A DNA stretch of 64,000 nt from NCBI GenBank assembly GCA_037179335.1, contig JAKZHN010000013.1, forward strand, positions 682,001-746,000. The letters are read 5' to 3'. The notes under the pieces are model-generated. The model made no database searches. It worked only from the letters and a program-made list of their open reading frames with translations, and was not told the DNA's origin. Shown one piece after another: positions 32,178 through 43,705 of this stretch; positions within the stretch are counted from its first letter, which is position 1; each line of letters starts with the position of its first letter. A program made the position numbers and the translations under genes. This DNA comes from Cyclaneusma minus (taxonomy: Eukaryota; Ascomycota; Leotiomycetes; Marthamycetales; Marthamycetaceae).

Positions 32178-35100
32178 CTAATCATCATCATCCTCGAAAT
32201 CTTCCTCCTCCTCGTCATCCACCATAGCTGACTCGTCCATAGAATCATCGTCGTCAGATTCGATGATGATGGGCTTCTTGGGCGCAGCAGCTCGTGCAGG
32301 ACGTCCTCGTCCAGTTCGAGCAGCTGGCTTCGGTGGCGAAGAATCCGCGTCCAACATTTCGATATCATCGTCATCATCCTCGCTGATTGCCTTCGCCTTA
32401 CTCTTGCCCTTCTTTGGTTTGGTCGCGGGCAAATCGTCGTCCTCGTCCTCGCTGACTGCTTTCGCCTTGCTCTTAGCCTTAGTCGGCTTAGGTGCGGGCA
32501 TTTCCATGTCACTGTCCTCATCATCGCTGAAGACCGGAGCCTTGCTCTTAGCCTTGCTTTTCTGAGGAGTTGGTGATCCAGGGTCGACGTCGTCATCCTC
32601 GTCATCGCTGATCACCTGAGCCTTGCCTCTTGCCTTGTTCTGCTTGGCAGCATAGGCCTTGGCTGCAGGAGACAACTGCTTAGCGGCAGCAGCGACTTTC
32701 TTTGGAGCAGGGGCCTTCTTGGGTTTTGGAGCTGCCTTGGCCTTCGCGGCCGGAGCCTTCTTAGGCACGACAGGGAGATCGTCGTCGGAATTGTCGGATT
32801 TCAGGAGACTATCAAGCATGTCGGTATCGGCAGGGGCCGCTTTCTGCGGAGAAGAACCCTTAGCCAACATCTCGTAGTTCGTCTCGTCATCATCGCTCAG
32901 ATTGAAGACTTTGGATGGCTTGGTTTTCGGCTTCAGTCCACGACTGCTGCCGGGCCTATCTCCTGAACTACTGCCCGGACGCGACATGCCGAATAGAGAG
33001 ACGCGTCCCTTGTCCTTAGACGTATCATCAGCTTTGCTCTCACCGATACCCTTGACCATGTCACCAATATCTCCCAACAGCTTGTCATCGTCGCTGGCCG
33101 AATCTTCCTCATCATCGGACACGACCCATTTCTTGGGCTTCGCGGCTGCTGCCCGCTTGGTTCTGCCGTTTTCCTTTGTGGCGGCAGGAGCGACGGCAGG
33201 AGCGACGGCATCGATCTCTGCAAAGTCGTCGTCAGAGATGCCTTCCGGTTCAGCAGCTCCGTAGGTGGCAACGCCCTTCGTCTTAGGAGACGCCTTGGGT
33301 TTGAACATGTCCCGGAAAGCCGCAGCAGCACCAGGCTTTGGCTGGACCTTGACGACTGCTTTCTTCACACTGGGTTTGACAGCCTTTGAGGCTGCTGGGG
33401 AATAGTCGTCGTCGCCCTTCTTGGCTTTGGTCGAGGTTTTGCCTGCTCCGATCTTTCGCGACGCACGGCGACCCATGTTGCGAATCTTCTTCGCGACCGC
33501 TTGGTCTTCAGCAAGCTGAATCTCCCATTCCTCGAGGAAAGCATCGAGATCAATGCACCAGAGATCCTTCTCCGAGAGCCTTTTGAGATCATCAAATTCC
33601 TTCTTCTTGTTGAGCATTTGCTGCCTGAGCTTGTCGACTCGCTCTTGGGTAAGAGACCAAATTGGCATCTACTGGTGAATTAGCACTGCATATGGAAGAC
33701 CTCGGGATCCTTCACTTACACCCAGGAGATAGTCATAGTCGCGAGCACCACCCTCTTCGCCTTCAGGATCTTCGTCGTTCTCAACAGTGTCATCCAACTC
33801 GCCAGCCTTCTTGGCATCCGCAACTTTCGGGAAGGGTTCATAGTCGCGCTTGCGTAATTCAGCGACCAGGACTTCCTTCTTCTTCTTCGAAACCGTCAAT
33901 TTGTTTTCGATGATCTCGCCCACGAATCTTGCCTGGTTGGTAAACTTTCTGTACTCCCGGTCCAAAACGTTCAATTGATGCTCCTTCCGTACTGCGTACA
34001 TCTTGATACGGCACAGATAGTATTCTTCAAGCATATCCTCCACCTTTTCATACTTTCTGATACGGCCGTTTGTATCAAACGCTACGAGATTCGATGTGGC
34101 GATCTGCTTGTTGAGCTTGAACCTCTCAGCAAGCCCTTCTTCAACTGCAGATTTCATGTGCTTCTCATCCATCTGAATGATGAAGTGAACGTTCTTGTGG
34201 TCGTTGAATTCCTTGTAGTCCTTGATGAAAGATGGAGCCTTCTCGGCCTTGATGATATCTTCGAGCTTTGCCTTGAAGTCGTTTGTCCACATACGAATCG
34301 GGAGTTCCGTGATCTCCACCTCATTGTCCCCGGCTTGGAAAACAATACCATTGAACTTGTAACGATCTTGACCTGCTTCCTCAGGCGTGCCCTTCCATCC
34401 TCGGAACCACGGCATCATTGGCTCAAACGGTAGCTCTTCCGTACTGTCACCAAGACGACCCATGCGACGCTTAAGATTGTCGACAATATCCTTGGGGTGG
34501 TAGTTTGGAATGTTGGTGCTCCATCCAGTACCAATACCATCGGCGCCGTTCACCAAGACCATTGGAACTACAGGGCAGTAGACCTTGGGTTCGATCTTCC
34601 TGTCGTCATCCAGATTGTACTCAAGCAAAGGCTCGTCCAATTGCGAGAAGATTCGCCTGGCAAACGGCGACAATCTCGTGTAAATGTAACGAGGACTAGC
34701 CGAATCAGAACCGCCAGCAAGACGGGATCCGAAGTTTCCACTAGGTTCGAGGCAGTTCACGTTGTTAGATCCGACGAAGTTCTGTGCTAAGCCAACAATG
34801 GTCTGTTGCAAGGATGTTTCTCCGTGCTGGTAAGCTGTTTCTCCCGATACGTAACCAGCCAGTTCTACAACCTTCATGTCTTTGGTGATGTTGCGCTTGA
34901 AGCAAGCGTAGAGGACTTTTCGCTGACCAGGCTTGAGACCATCGATGACCGAAGGAATAGAGCGCAAGTTGTCAGCCATGCTGAAAAGAATGAGTTCCTT
35001 ATTGACGAAATCGTTGTAGCTGATTTTCTTGGTAGTGTGGTCGAGGTATGTGCCCGGAACGAAGTTTCCTAACCAGGCCTTACGAGCATCGGCCTTCTTC

Positions 35101-37489
35101 TTGGAGAAAGCCAGCTCCAGCATCTCTTCTTCTTCTGGCTTCATGGGGTCGAACTCCTTAAGATGCTCATCGAGGTTTGTGAAATAGACCTGGGCGTCCT
35201 CGTTGCTACTTGTACCCAAACCCTTGTAGTACTTGTGAGACCACTTGCCTTCGTGTCCGTGTTTTGCCTTCCATTCCTCATACTGAGGCATGGTAAAGAA
35301 TGCGCGTGCGCCTTCCATCTTCTTCGGGTTGTTACCTTTCCACACCTTCACGATGGGTGTGATAAACTCGCGGAAGAAGTCTGGGATTTTCAGCAAGCTA
35401 GGAAATTGGACTTGTAGAAAGTTGATCAAAAGGCCCTTGATGTGGCTACCATCGTGATCTTGATCGGCCATGATCATGAGATGACCGTAACGGAGAGACT
35501 TCGTGTCGGTGTACACGGCCTTGTGCTTGAGACCAAGGAATTGTTTGATATTTTGGATCTCCTGGTTCTTTGTGATCTGATCGATGGAGGCATCTCGAAC
35601 ATTGAGCATCTTTCCTCGCAAGGGAAACACTCCAATTCGGTCGGGGTCCAAGATTGCACGGCCAGCAATTGCGAGACCACTAGCAGAGTCACCCTCAGTG
35701 AGGATCAATGTGCACTCGTGTCCACGCTTTGTGCCAGCCAAATTGGCATCCGTGAGCTTAGCGTTGTTGATACGGGACCGCCTGTTTCCATCGCTCTTCG
35801 CCAAAGCTTGATCAGCCTTCCTTTCTGCAAAATGCAAAATGTTCTCGACCGCATCTGTTTTGCTGACATCCTTCAGGAATTTGTCAGAGAGTGGACACTT
35901 GCTACCGAACTGGCTAGCTTTGGTGGTGAGCTGCTCTTTGGTCTGCGATGTGAAGGCTGGGTTGGTAATCAAACAGTTGACGAAGAGGAAGATGTGGTTG
36001 CGAATCTGGTTTGCTTTCAGAGTGGCACCCTTACTATTCCTCTTCTTGACTACTTCCAAAAGCTTGCTGCAGATCTGGTCTGCAATGTAGTTGACATGGG
36101 TGCCGCCCGAGGTCGTAGCAATCGAATTGACAAACGAGACTTGTTGGAAGGATCCGTCGGACACGGCGAACCCGACCTCCCAACGAGGATGACCCTTAGG
36201 GTCTTCCATAATGATGGTGTCTTTTGAGAGGGGAACATTCTCATCCAGACCACGTTCTTTGTTGATGGCCTTGATGTGCATTTCAATGTACTTCTTGAAG
36301 TCGAGCTTGATCAGCGTACCGTTCAACGACACTTTGACACCCTTCACAGTTCCAGCCATATCATAGACTCGGCGTTTGAGCAGGGCCTCGAAATCATCAT
36401 CAATACCCGGCATCTTGAACTTCTTGTAGTCTGGCGTGAAGGTGACTCTTGTGAAGTCTGCAGTCTTATTTGACGTGATCTTTGCCTTGCCCATGGTACC
36501 CATATTGTTGGTCCACGTTTGCTTGTATCTCTTCCCGTTCTTCGAGTCTTGGGTTTCGAGTGTGAATTCGGTACTGAAGATGTTACATAGCTTTGCTCCG
36601 TAACCGTTTCGTCCACCAGTGACCTTGGCTTCCTCGTCGTCATAATTTGACGAGGTCAATAGGTGACCAAAGATCATCTCCGGGATGTAGATCTTCTCTT
36701 TTGCATGCATCTCCACAGGAATACCCCTGCCGTTGTTCTCAACACTGATCTCACCCGATTCCCGGTCGACGGTGACTTTGATCGCGTTCATGGAGGGATC
36801 ATTCTGCTTGTTGTCCGCAGCGTTGACCAGAATCTCGTCGAAAATCTTGTAAAGACCAGGCACAAAGCTTACTTTGCGGAACTCCATCTGATTGGTCTCC
36901 GAGTTGAAAACCCACATCTGGGCTTCGGTACGCTCCATGGATCCAATGTAGGTATCTGGACGCTTGATGATGTGCTCCAACTGGGTGAGCTTTTGGTAGC
37001 GGTCCGTGGCCGAAGCTTTCTGTGGCTTCGGCTTAGGCTCTGAGGGTCCGTCCATGCTCATGCTCTCGTTCTCGACTTCGGTGAGAGGGTGGCTGGAGGA
37101 CTTCTTGGGCGCCGGAGCCTTCTTCTGCTTCTTCGCGCTTGGGGGCGTGTTGGATAAAAGGGAGTCATCGTCGGCTGAAGCGCGGTCGTCATCCTCGTCA
37201 CTGTCGGGCTTTGGTCGTTTGGGAGCTTTGGTTGTCTTGAGAGTGGTTTGCGTCATCTTCTTGGGTCTTCCTCTTCCAGTAGCAGCAGGTTTTGCGGCGG
37301 CCTTTGGAGCAGCTTTGGCTTTTGCCTTCTGGTTCACAAAATGTCAGCCTTGCACGCGAGGAAATTTCACAGCCTCCAATTGCGCACCCTGTGAATTCGG
37401 AGTGCTCAAGCTTGACTTACAGGAGCTGGAGCAAAGTCCTCGGAGGCATCGCTCATCTCGAACACAGATTCTTCGCCGAGAGAATCCAT
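32178..37489 (-). CDS. top2: DNA topoisomerase II
   Basis: Three exons on the minus strand: 37489-37421, 37328-33720 and 33668-32178 (1722 residues). The N-terminus is a Lys/Ala/Pro-rich extension. The GHKL ATPase shows EILVNAADNKQND, GRGIPVEMH and GGRNGYGAKLCNIFS. TOPRIM shows ILTEGDSASGLA (Glu568) and DQDHDGSHIKGLLI (Asp645, Asp647, Asp649). The catalytic Tyr904 is in SASPRYIYTRLSP. The C-terminal domain is long and disordered, with alternating Lys/Ala-rich and Ser-acidic modules, ending in EEEEDFEDDDD. The enzyme passes one duplex through a transient double-strand break with ATP hydrolysis and is needed for chromosome segregation. The last intron (33719-33669) has tandem acceptors CAG and TAG; only the second gives YDYLLGMPIWSLTQERVDKL, the family sequence. 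The start lies in a small first exon (MDSLGEESVFEMSDASEDFA). Confidence 0.96.
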
Positions 37490-40400
37490 ATTGGGCGGCC
37501 CGAAGCTGTTAAGTCAGGGGAAGCTTCGTCTGGTGTGATAGCGACGCGAGGCGTAGAGACCAGACCGGGGTAGGAAGCGATAGTCAAGTGTCCCGGCTGG
37601 AGTGAGTACAGAAAAGAAGCAAGTCGCAGTAATTCCAAGTGTGGCGTTGTTGTCGTCGGCCTCGGGGCGCGATATCGTGTTGACTCGAAAATGTGCAGTT
37701 GCTGCGGAATCTCGTGTCTCGTGTAAAGTAAACACTGAACAGAGATAGGTACTTAGTTGTGAAAAGCGTGTCGACGCGCCTGAGGTGTCCACTACTGCAG
37801 CCAATCGCTACACACGCTTAGCGCACGGGCCAGCGGAGCTCGCTATCTTCAACAACTCAACTATGTTCTTTCGGATTGGGGTTTGCTGCACCTTCTTTGG
37901 GGACGCGCTTCCAGAGGAACTACTTGAAGCACACCTAGACTCACTCACTCTGTGGGCTGGTTTTACTAATTCTACATTCCAGAGTGCCTCAAACTCACAC
38001 CATTCGAATATCCATCATGTCGTGAGCCAGCCTCCATCCTCGCGTGCTGACGGTACCGTACTACGTAGGCTGGCCAATTCCTCCGCTCCCTTCTCCTCCT
38101 CCACTCTCAGACTCAGGCCTCTGAGCTGGGAGGGCATTGCTCGAAGCGCATCTATTGTTACACGGATCACGCTTCGAAAAGGCCATGCATTTGCCCCATC
38201 ATTGTGCGACTTCTCGGTCTCTTTCAGCTTTGGACAGTAGCCGCCGTGCTCGCTCCACGTGTGAGCTGCATCCTCCCGCCATCGCCTTCCGAAGACTCTC
38301 CACTGGATATCGTCTGGAGTTACCCAAAGCCCTTCCTCCCATGTGGTCTGCGTGGTACCCAGCTTTGAGCCGTTGACGTTGTGTAGCTTCTGCGTCCCCG
38401 ACAGCCACCTTTAGCCCGCGCCGCTCTTCCTCAACTTCAGTCGCAAACAACCGGACGCTTTCAACTCCTGGTCAAAGATGTCTTGTTCCCACGCTTAGAC
38501 TGGGCCTGGCATCTGCGGAACTGGCGGCGGGGCTCCCCGTACCTACGTCCATGGAAACATGGCACCCGGGACCAGACCAAAGTTGGGGAATTCATGGTAG
38601 CCCAAGAACTGCTGCATCGCGATCCGTCACTGACTCGAAATCTCTGAGGCAGTGTAGAAGCCAGCGGATGCTGTGCGCGCTCGGTTCGAAATAGTCCACG
38701 AGCTTGGAGACACCCATGGACGAGGGTGTCACTGTGCCCGTTTAGGACTTCTTTTTTCTCCTCTTGGGGCCCTGGCCTTGAGATCAAACTGTCTGTGGGG
38801 AATATCTTGCTACCACAGACCTTGATCTTTTGGGCAGGGCTGAAGGCAAGCACTTAGTTCATGGCGAACTTGGTTGACGAGACCGCTGTCGGCCAAGATG
38901 GCTGTCCTACAACCTTGGGGTGTTACAATCTTTGAAACCCAACGGCTGTCAGAGATTTCCGAGAGACATGTAATATGAACAGGGTGTGCAACGAACTCTC
39001 GGAATACTTGCCGTCGCGTCGAGCTCACGGGAGCAACCATATGCTCGGAATCGTCCCCCCCCCCCCCAAACAGGCTGAATGTGGCCTGATGGAAATGAAG
39101 GTCGGAGCATGCATTGCAATGCCAATCCGGATGAGTCATTGCAATGCAACTCCTACTCTACGGTGAGTTTTTGTTTTTGTTTTTGTTTCCTTGGGTGTAA
39201 TTACTGTACCAGGACGGAACTCAGTCCGGTCGAGTCCGTTGGCCATCTATCGATCAAGGTGAACAGATTTGCCTTGAGTAAGTCGGGATCCATGCAGCAG
39301 TTGGCCAATGTGTATCCATGTGTCTTTGACATTAGACACTGCAGACTGCCCCTGTTTTCGTTTGCACAGAGTGAGAAGGGCCAGTGCCTGATTGGTCTTG
39401 TGTCAACAGCCCATAGAGGCTGCAGCGGGTAGCTGCTTGCATTCATCTGCCGGATCTCTCATGAAGCCTGCACAATCCTTGGTGACCAGCGACTCGAGGA
39501 GAAGACGAAGGCATGAGTCAAATGTACTTTGGTCATGAATGACGGAATGATGGAGTGGCCTGGGCTTTGCTATTTGTTATTCTTTCCTTTCTTGCTTGGA
39601 TGCGTTGTTTCATCTGATATGTCTAAACAAGCTGACCATCTGGTCTTGAGGCTTCTATGATTGCTCTCTGTGTTTTCTACGACCGATTCTGAAGGCGGGG
39701 ACTCCGTAGTAAGCCAACCAAAGCTAGGGACCACCGCTTGCTTGCATAACGCTCGTGCTCACCCCTGACCGTCGACTTTACCTGCTGCAATGCCCAGAGT
39801 AAGGTTTGAGCGGAAAGACCATGGCAGCCTTCTCGAAGGCCCGAAGAATCTCTTTGGAGCAGCGGAAGTGAGAGACGCAGCTGCGCGGCTGCCCACATGG
39901 AATGGTGCGAGAAGGAGAGGGCCTCTTCTCTGACGACACTCCTTCTTTGGGATTGTGACAGCGGCCGGGCCCAGCAGCAGGTCATGTGAGGCAGTACACA
40001 CTTCTATCGCAGCGGGTCATTCATGGGCGTCGAGTCGAGCAGTCTGTCCCTCTGCTGTTTTGCTTTTGGGGACACTTTCTTTGTCCCTTTCACCAGGGGG
40101 GAGTCCTAGGCCGCAGCCAGCCGGGAGCTAATGTCACGTACCGACCCAACAACGGCCCACTCACGAGCTTGTCAGGTCGGTGAGTGCCTGTGGCAGAGCA
40201 AGCGTCGCTGCCGTTTAGGAGCTAGCGTAGTTGTCAACGAAGTCAAACCACGCTTCCCAGTTTGGCGCGCCAACCCTTGTGCTGTCAAGCATTGCATCGC
40301 CGGCGTCTTTCTCTACAGTGGCAGCATGCAGTGGCCAGAGCCAGTGAAAGCGGTTCCCTCGACCTTGCTCTGGCTCGGTGTGTGCTCTGCTCGGCTGCCG

Positions 40401-41042
40401 CTGCGCAGCTGGCTGGTGCCATGGTGACGGACACGGGCACGGGAACGCAGAATCCAAGAAGCTTTCCATCGTCGTTTGGGTGATGCCTCGCTATCTCGGA
40501 CTTGCTCGCCAGACCTAGTGACACTTGCTGCCCGAGCAATCCTTAATAAGGTCTGGTCGACTTGGGATGGCCGGCCCAGAAAGGCTCAGACTTCGCTGTC
40601 CCTACTCTGCATCTACGTGGCTGGTCTCGCCCTCGATTTCAGAATAAGCGGTGGACAGACACAAACGCAGACGCCTCCCCCAGCTGTCGGATCCTAGACA
40701 AGGCTGATAAAGAGCATCACGGCACACCGAGAACGACACATTGGTCCAACGCCTGGCCAGCGGAGCAACCCTGCAGGAGCGTGCAACACTAGCTGGCTTT
40801 AGGGACTGAATTGGCCCTGAAGCTTGGTCTTTGTATCTACTGACTTCCATACCTCATAAAGCTGCGCTACTTCAGCCTCTTCGGTCAGCTGTTTGTATCG
40901 TACACATACCTCGCCTCGCTCGCTCCTCGCTGCTATACTTACTTCCCCTCATCCTGCACTGCCCATTAGAGCGTTCGCTACTGCTGGACCCTTTACAACT
41001 TGCAGATCTCCGAGCCATTCCAGGCCTCCACCACTCACCGTC
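37490..41042. other. Divergent intergenic region, about 3.5 kb, TOP2 to APSES gene
   Basis: The longest gene-free stretch in the window. It contains a 13-base C run (39055-39067) and three GTTTTT repeats near 39166-39186. The last 200 bp before the APSES ATG are CT-rich leader. Open frames here have no family features. A long promoter and leader is common for morphogenesis regulators in fungi. Confidence 0.45.
39055..39067. repeat. Homopolymer C run (13)
   Basis: Uninterrupted run of 13 C in the TOP2/APSES divergent intergenic region, the same length as the run at 31696. Confidence 0.85.
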
Positions 41043-42744
41043 ATGCTGTCAGTGGCCTCGCTCCTCAATCCTGTCAAATCAGATCCTCGATTTGCCCGCC
41101 TTCCACCAAGTCCCTGCTCCTCGCATTACACGGCCTCGTCAACTTATGGTAGCCCAACAGACTCGCCTCTCTCGCTGCCGAAGAAGCAGAAAATGACCAA
41201 AGATGGAGCCGTGTTTGCAAAGGGTAAAATTAAGGGCGACGTCAACTTTCCTCCCTACGAACGCCTAGGCCCCAATGCCGAGCACGAGGTGGCAAGGTTC
41301 CAGGTATACCCGTTTAAGAGAATCCTGGAGTATCCCCGCCACATACCCTACAACAGCGAGAAGAAGAGTTTCCTCGACAAGACTGGCAGAGAAAGTTTTG
41401 AGGGTGAGTGTGTTTCGTGTCCCCGCTTACTTCAATACATAGCTGACATTAACCGCACAAGTGTTCCAGTACACTTTCAAGGTTCCTGGGGATGAAAAGG
41501 AGTATACTGTCATGTGGGACTACAATGTTGGGCTTGTTCGGATCACTCCGTTCTTCAAGTGCTGCAAATATTCCAAGGTCGGTTGCTATTCGCCTCCACC
41601 CAAACAGTTTGTGCTGACCCTCGCCACGCAGACCACACCAGCAAAGATGCTCAACTTGAATCCCGGTCTGAAGGACATCACCCATAGCATTACAGGTGGA
41701 GCACTAGCCGCCCAAGGTAAGTCATTCCCTCGCTTCCAGGTACCTTTTCTCACTTATGAAGGATACTGGATGCCCCTTTCCTGCGCCGCCGCCGTCTGCG
41801 CAACATTCTGCCATCACATCGCGGGAGCACTTATCCCAATTTTCGGACCCGGATTCCCATCGACCTGCGTGCCCCCCGAGGCGCCTGAGCATGGCCGCAT
41901 GATCATCGACAAATCGATCATCGTGGCAGCAACTCGAGAAGCCGAAGCCTTCCGCATCCGCTACTCGAACGAAGCATTCTCAGCTAGCAGTCTCAAAGAT
42001 AACAGCGCAAGTCCCCGTCCAATGCCGCGAGATGGACGCCACCCTCTGCCAGACTCGCAAATCATGCGTGCGTCTCCAAACCAGGCTATGCGCTTAGGTA
42101 TCAAGAGAGTGCGCGGCAGTCCATATGGCACCGACACCGACATGGAGAATGCGAGCGAGAGCGGAAGTGATCGCTACATGTGCTCGCCCATTACGCCTAC
42201 TAGCGGTTCAAGCTTCGTCGCCTACAACAATATGGGCTGGAAGGCCGCTAATGCTCCTTCGCGCCCGGCGATGGTCAACGGCCACACTAGCACCGGCAGG
42301 GTCCCGGTATATTCAGTTCCGAGTATGCAGGGTACCAACCCCTGGCTCAGTGCCGTGCCGCGATCGACGACGAAGATCGACTACCAGGCGTGGCGTGCTC
42401 AACGTCGCACCGAAGACGGAGAGTTTGGTACGAGGTCGAAACGGCGTGTGGAAGAGGTGGACAATGATCGTGGCTACGATGGTGAAGAGAGTGCTAATGA
42501 GACGGGGAGCACAGACGACAAAGATGCTGCTAGTGCTGTGAGTGACAAGGATGACTGCGAGGCAGGCGGAGGCGCGGAGAAGAAAGCAGCCTGGTTACTG
42601 ATGAAGCTCAGCGTGAAGGATGGGGAGAACTGTGCTGCTGCTGCCACCTCCTCGCCTGTTCCCCTGATGGATGACGACAAGAGGGCCCCCGAGGACGACA
42701 TTGAGGGACCCAGGGTGAAGAGACTACGAGCCACCTCGCTTTGA
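41043..42744 (+). CDS. xbp1: APSES-type DNA-binding transcription factor, Xbp1-like
   Basis: Four exons: 41043-41403, 41462-41577, 41632-41716 and 41762-42744 (514 residues). The N-terminus MLSVASLLNP, then KKQKMTKDGAVFAKGKIKG, leads into the APSES region. That region includes HIPYNSEKKSFLDKTGRESF, EVFQYTFKVPGDEKEYTVMW, DYNVGLVRITPFFKCCKYSK and TTPAKMLNLNPGLKDITHSI. It closes with TGGALAAQGYWMPLSCAAAV. This matches fungal Xbp1-type factors, nuclear repressors linked in yeast to stress and quiescence; the function here is inferred. The rest is Ser/Pro/acidic and disordered, with a basic KRRVEEVDND patch and a final RVKRLRATSL. Intron 2 has a weak donor (GTCGGT) and is in-frame and stop-free, but has a CTGAC branch site and its removal restores KYSKTTPAK. 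Intron 3 is only 45 bp. Confidence 0.85.
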
Positions 42745-43705
42745 TGCGTACGAGGGGTGCTACGAAGCATGAAGACATGGCTCACGATGATCATGACGTT
42801 ACTTAAAATGGGTAGATATTGGAGATGGAGTAAAGAGGTCACCAGGGATTCGAACATACTAGATTGGGTTTTGGCGTAAGTTAGGCGCTTGCATATTCGG
42901 GGGTCAGGGTCGTCAGATTGGGAGACCGGGTAGCCTGGCGCAAAAGGTTAGATGTTCCGCAGAACCGTTGTATGAGTAGTCTTTTTTTTACATGTTGTAA
43001 TTAGTCCTTCAATTCAAATATCGGTTCGCAGACCTTTGCAGAAAATAAGCCAAGTTTCGAATGTGACGGTGAATCAGCAAGGCTTGCTGGCGGTTTGGGG
43101 CCCGGAAGTCGGCCCCGTTATTTGCTATCCGAGTCTGCCTCATGAATCATAGGCAGTTGATAAGTGAAATCGAATCATCGAAATCATCAGATCGATTCCG
43201 TTCCCTTCGCCTCAAGGTTTTTATTACATGTCAATACCTAAAGGCACGGCACTCAACCGTACCATACACCCGTGCATTGCAACACCGATGAACTCCTTTC
43301 CTATGTCCTCACCGTCTGTCTCATAAGCAGTCAAAAAGTTACTCGCACTAGAACGGGAAACCGGCAACCGAGGAATATTCCGCAAAAACTTCTTATTGAA
43401 CCCTTGACTTTCTTCTGTCGATACTTCAAGCTCCGATGTCTCGGGATACGGAAAACACTTATCGGATAGCTTTTCGCCCGTGCCGAGTCGAACGGATTGT
43501 CTTGCTCCTCCGGCGCGATCTATCAGCTCACGGAAACTAGGATGAGAGATTTTCAAGCCACCAGCTTGGAGCCTTGGATCGATCCCGTTTATCTGAACCA
43601 GAGGACTCAGAATACTGACATCATGATTCCGTTGACGACGTTTACGTTCATGCTGACGAAAATGCACAGAGCTGCTGGGCGAAGTGAGGATATCATGTTT
43701 TTCTA
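42745..43705. other. Convergent intergenic region between APSES and Cns1 genes
   Basis: 3' flanks of both genes. A 178-codon minus-strand frame (43760-43224) overlaps the end of the Cns1 gene out of frame; it was considered and not accepted. Confidence 0.4.

Noticed and set aside
42800..42930. GTTCGAATCC on the minus strand, like a tRNA T arm
   Set aside because: No matching A box or acceptor stem upstream.
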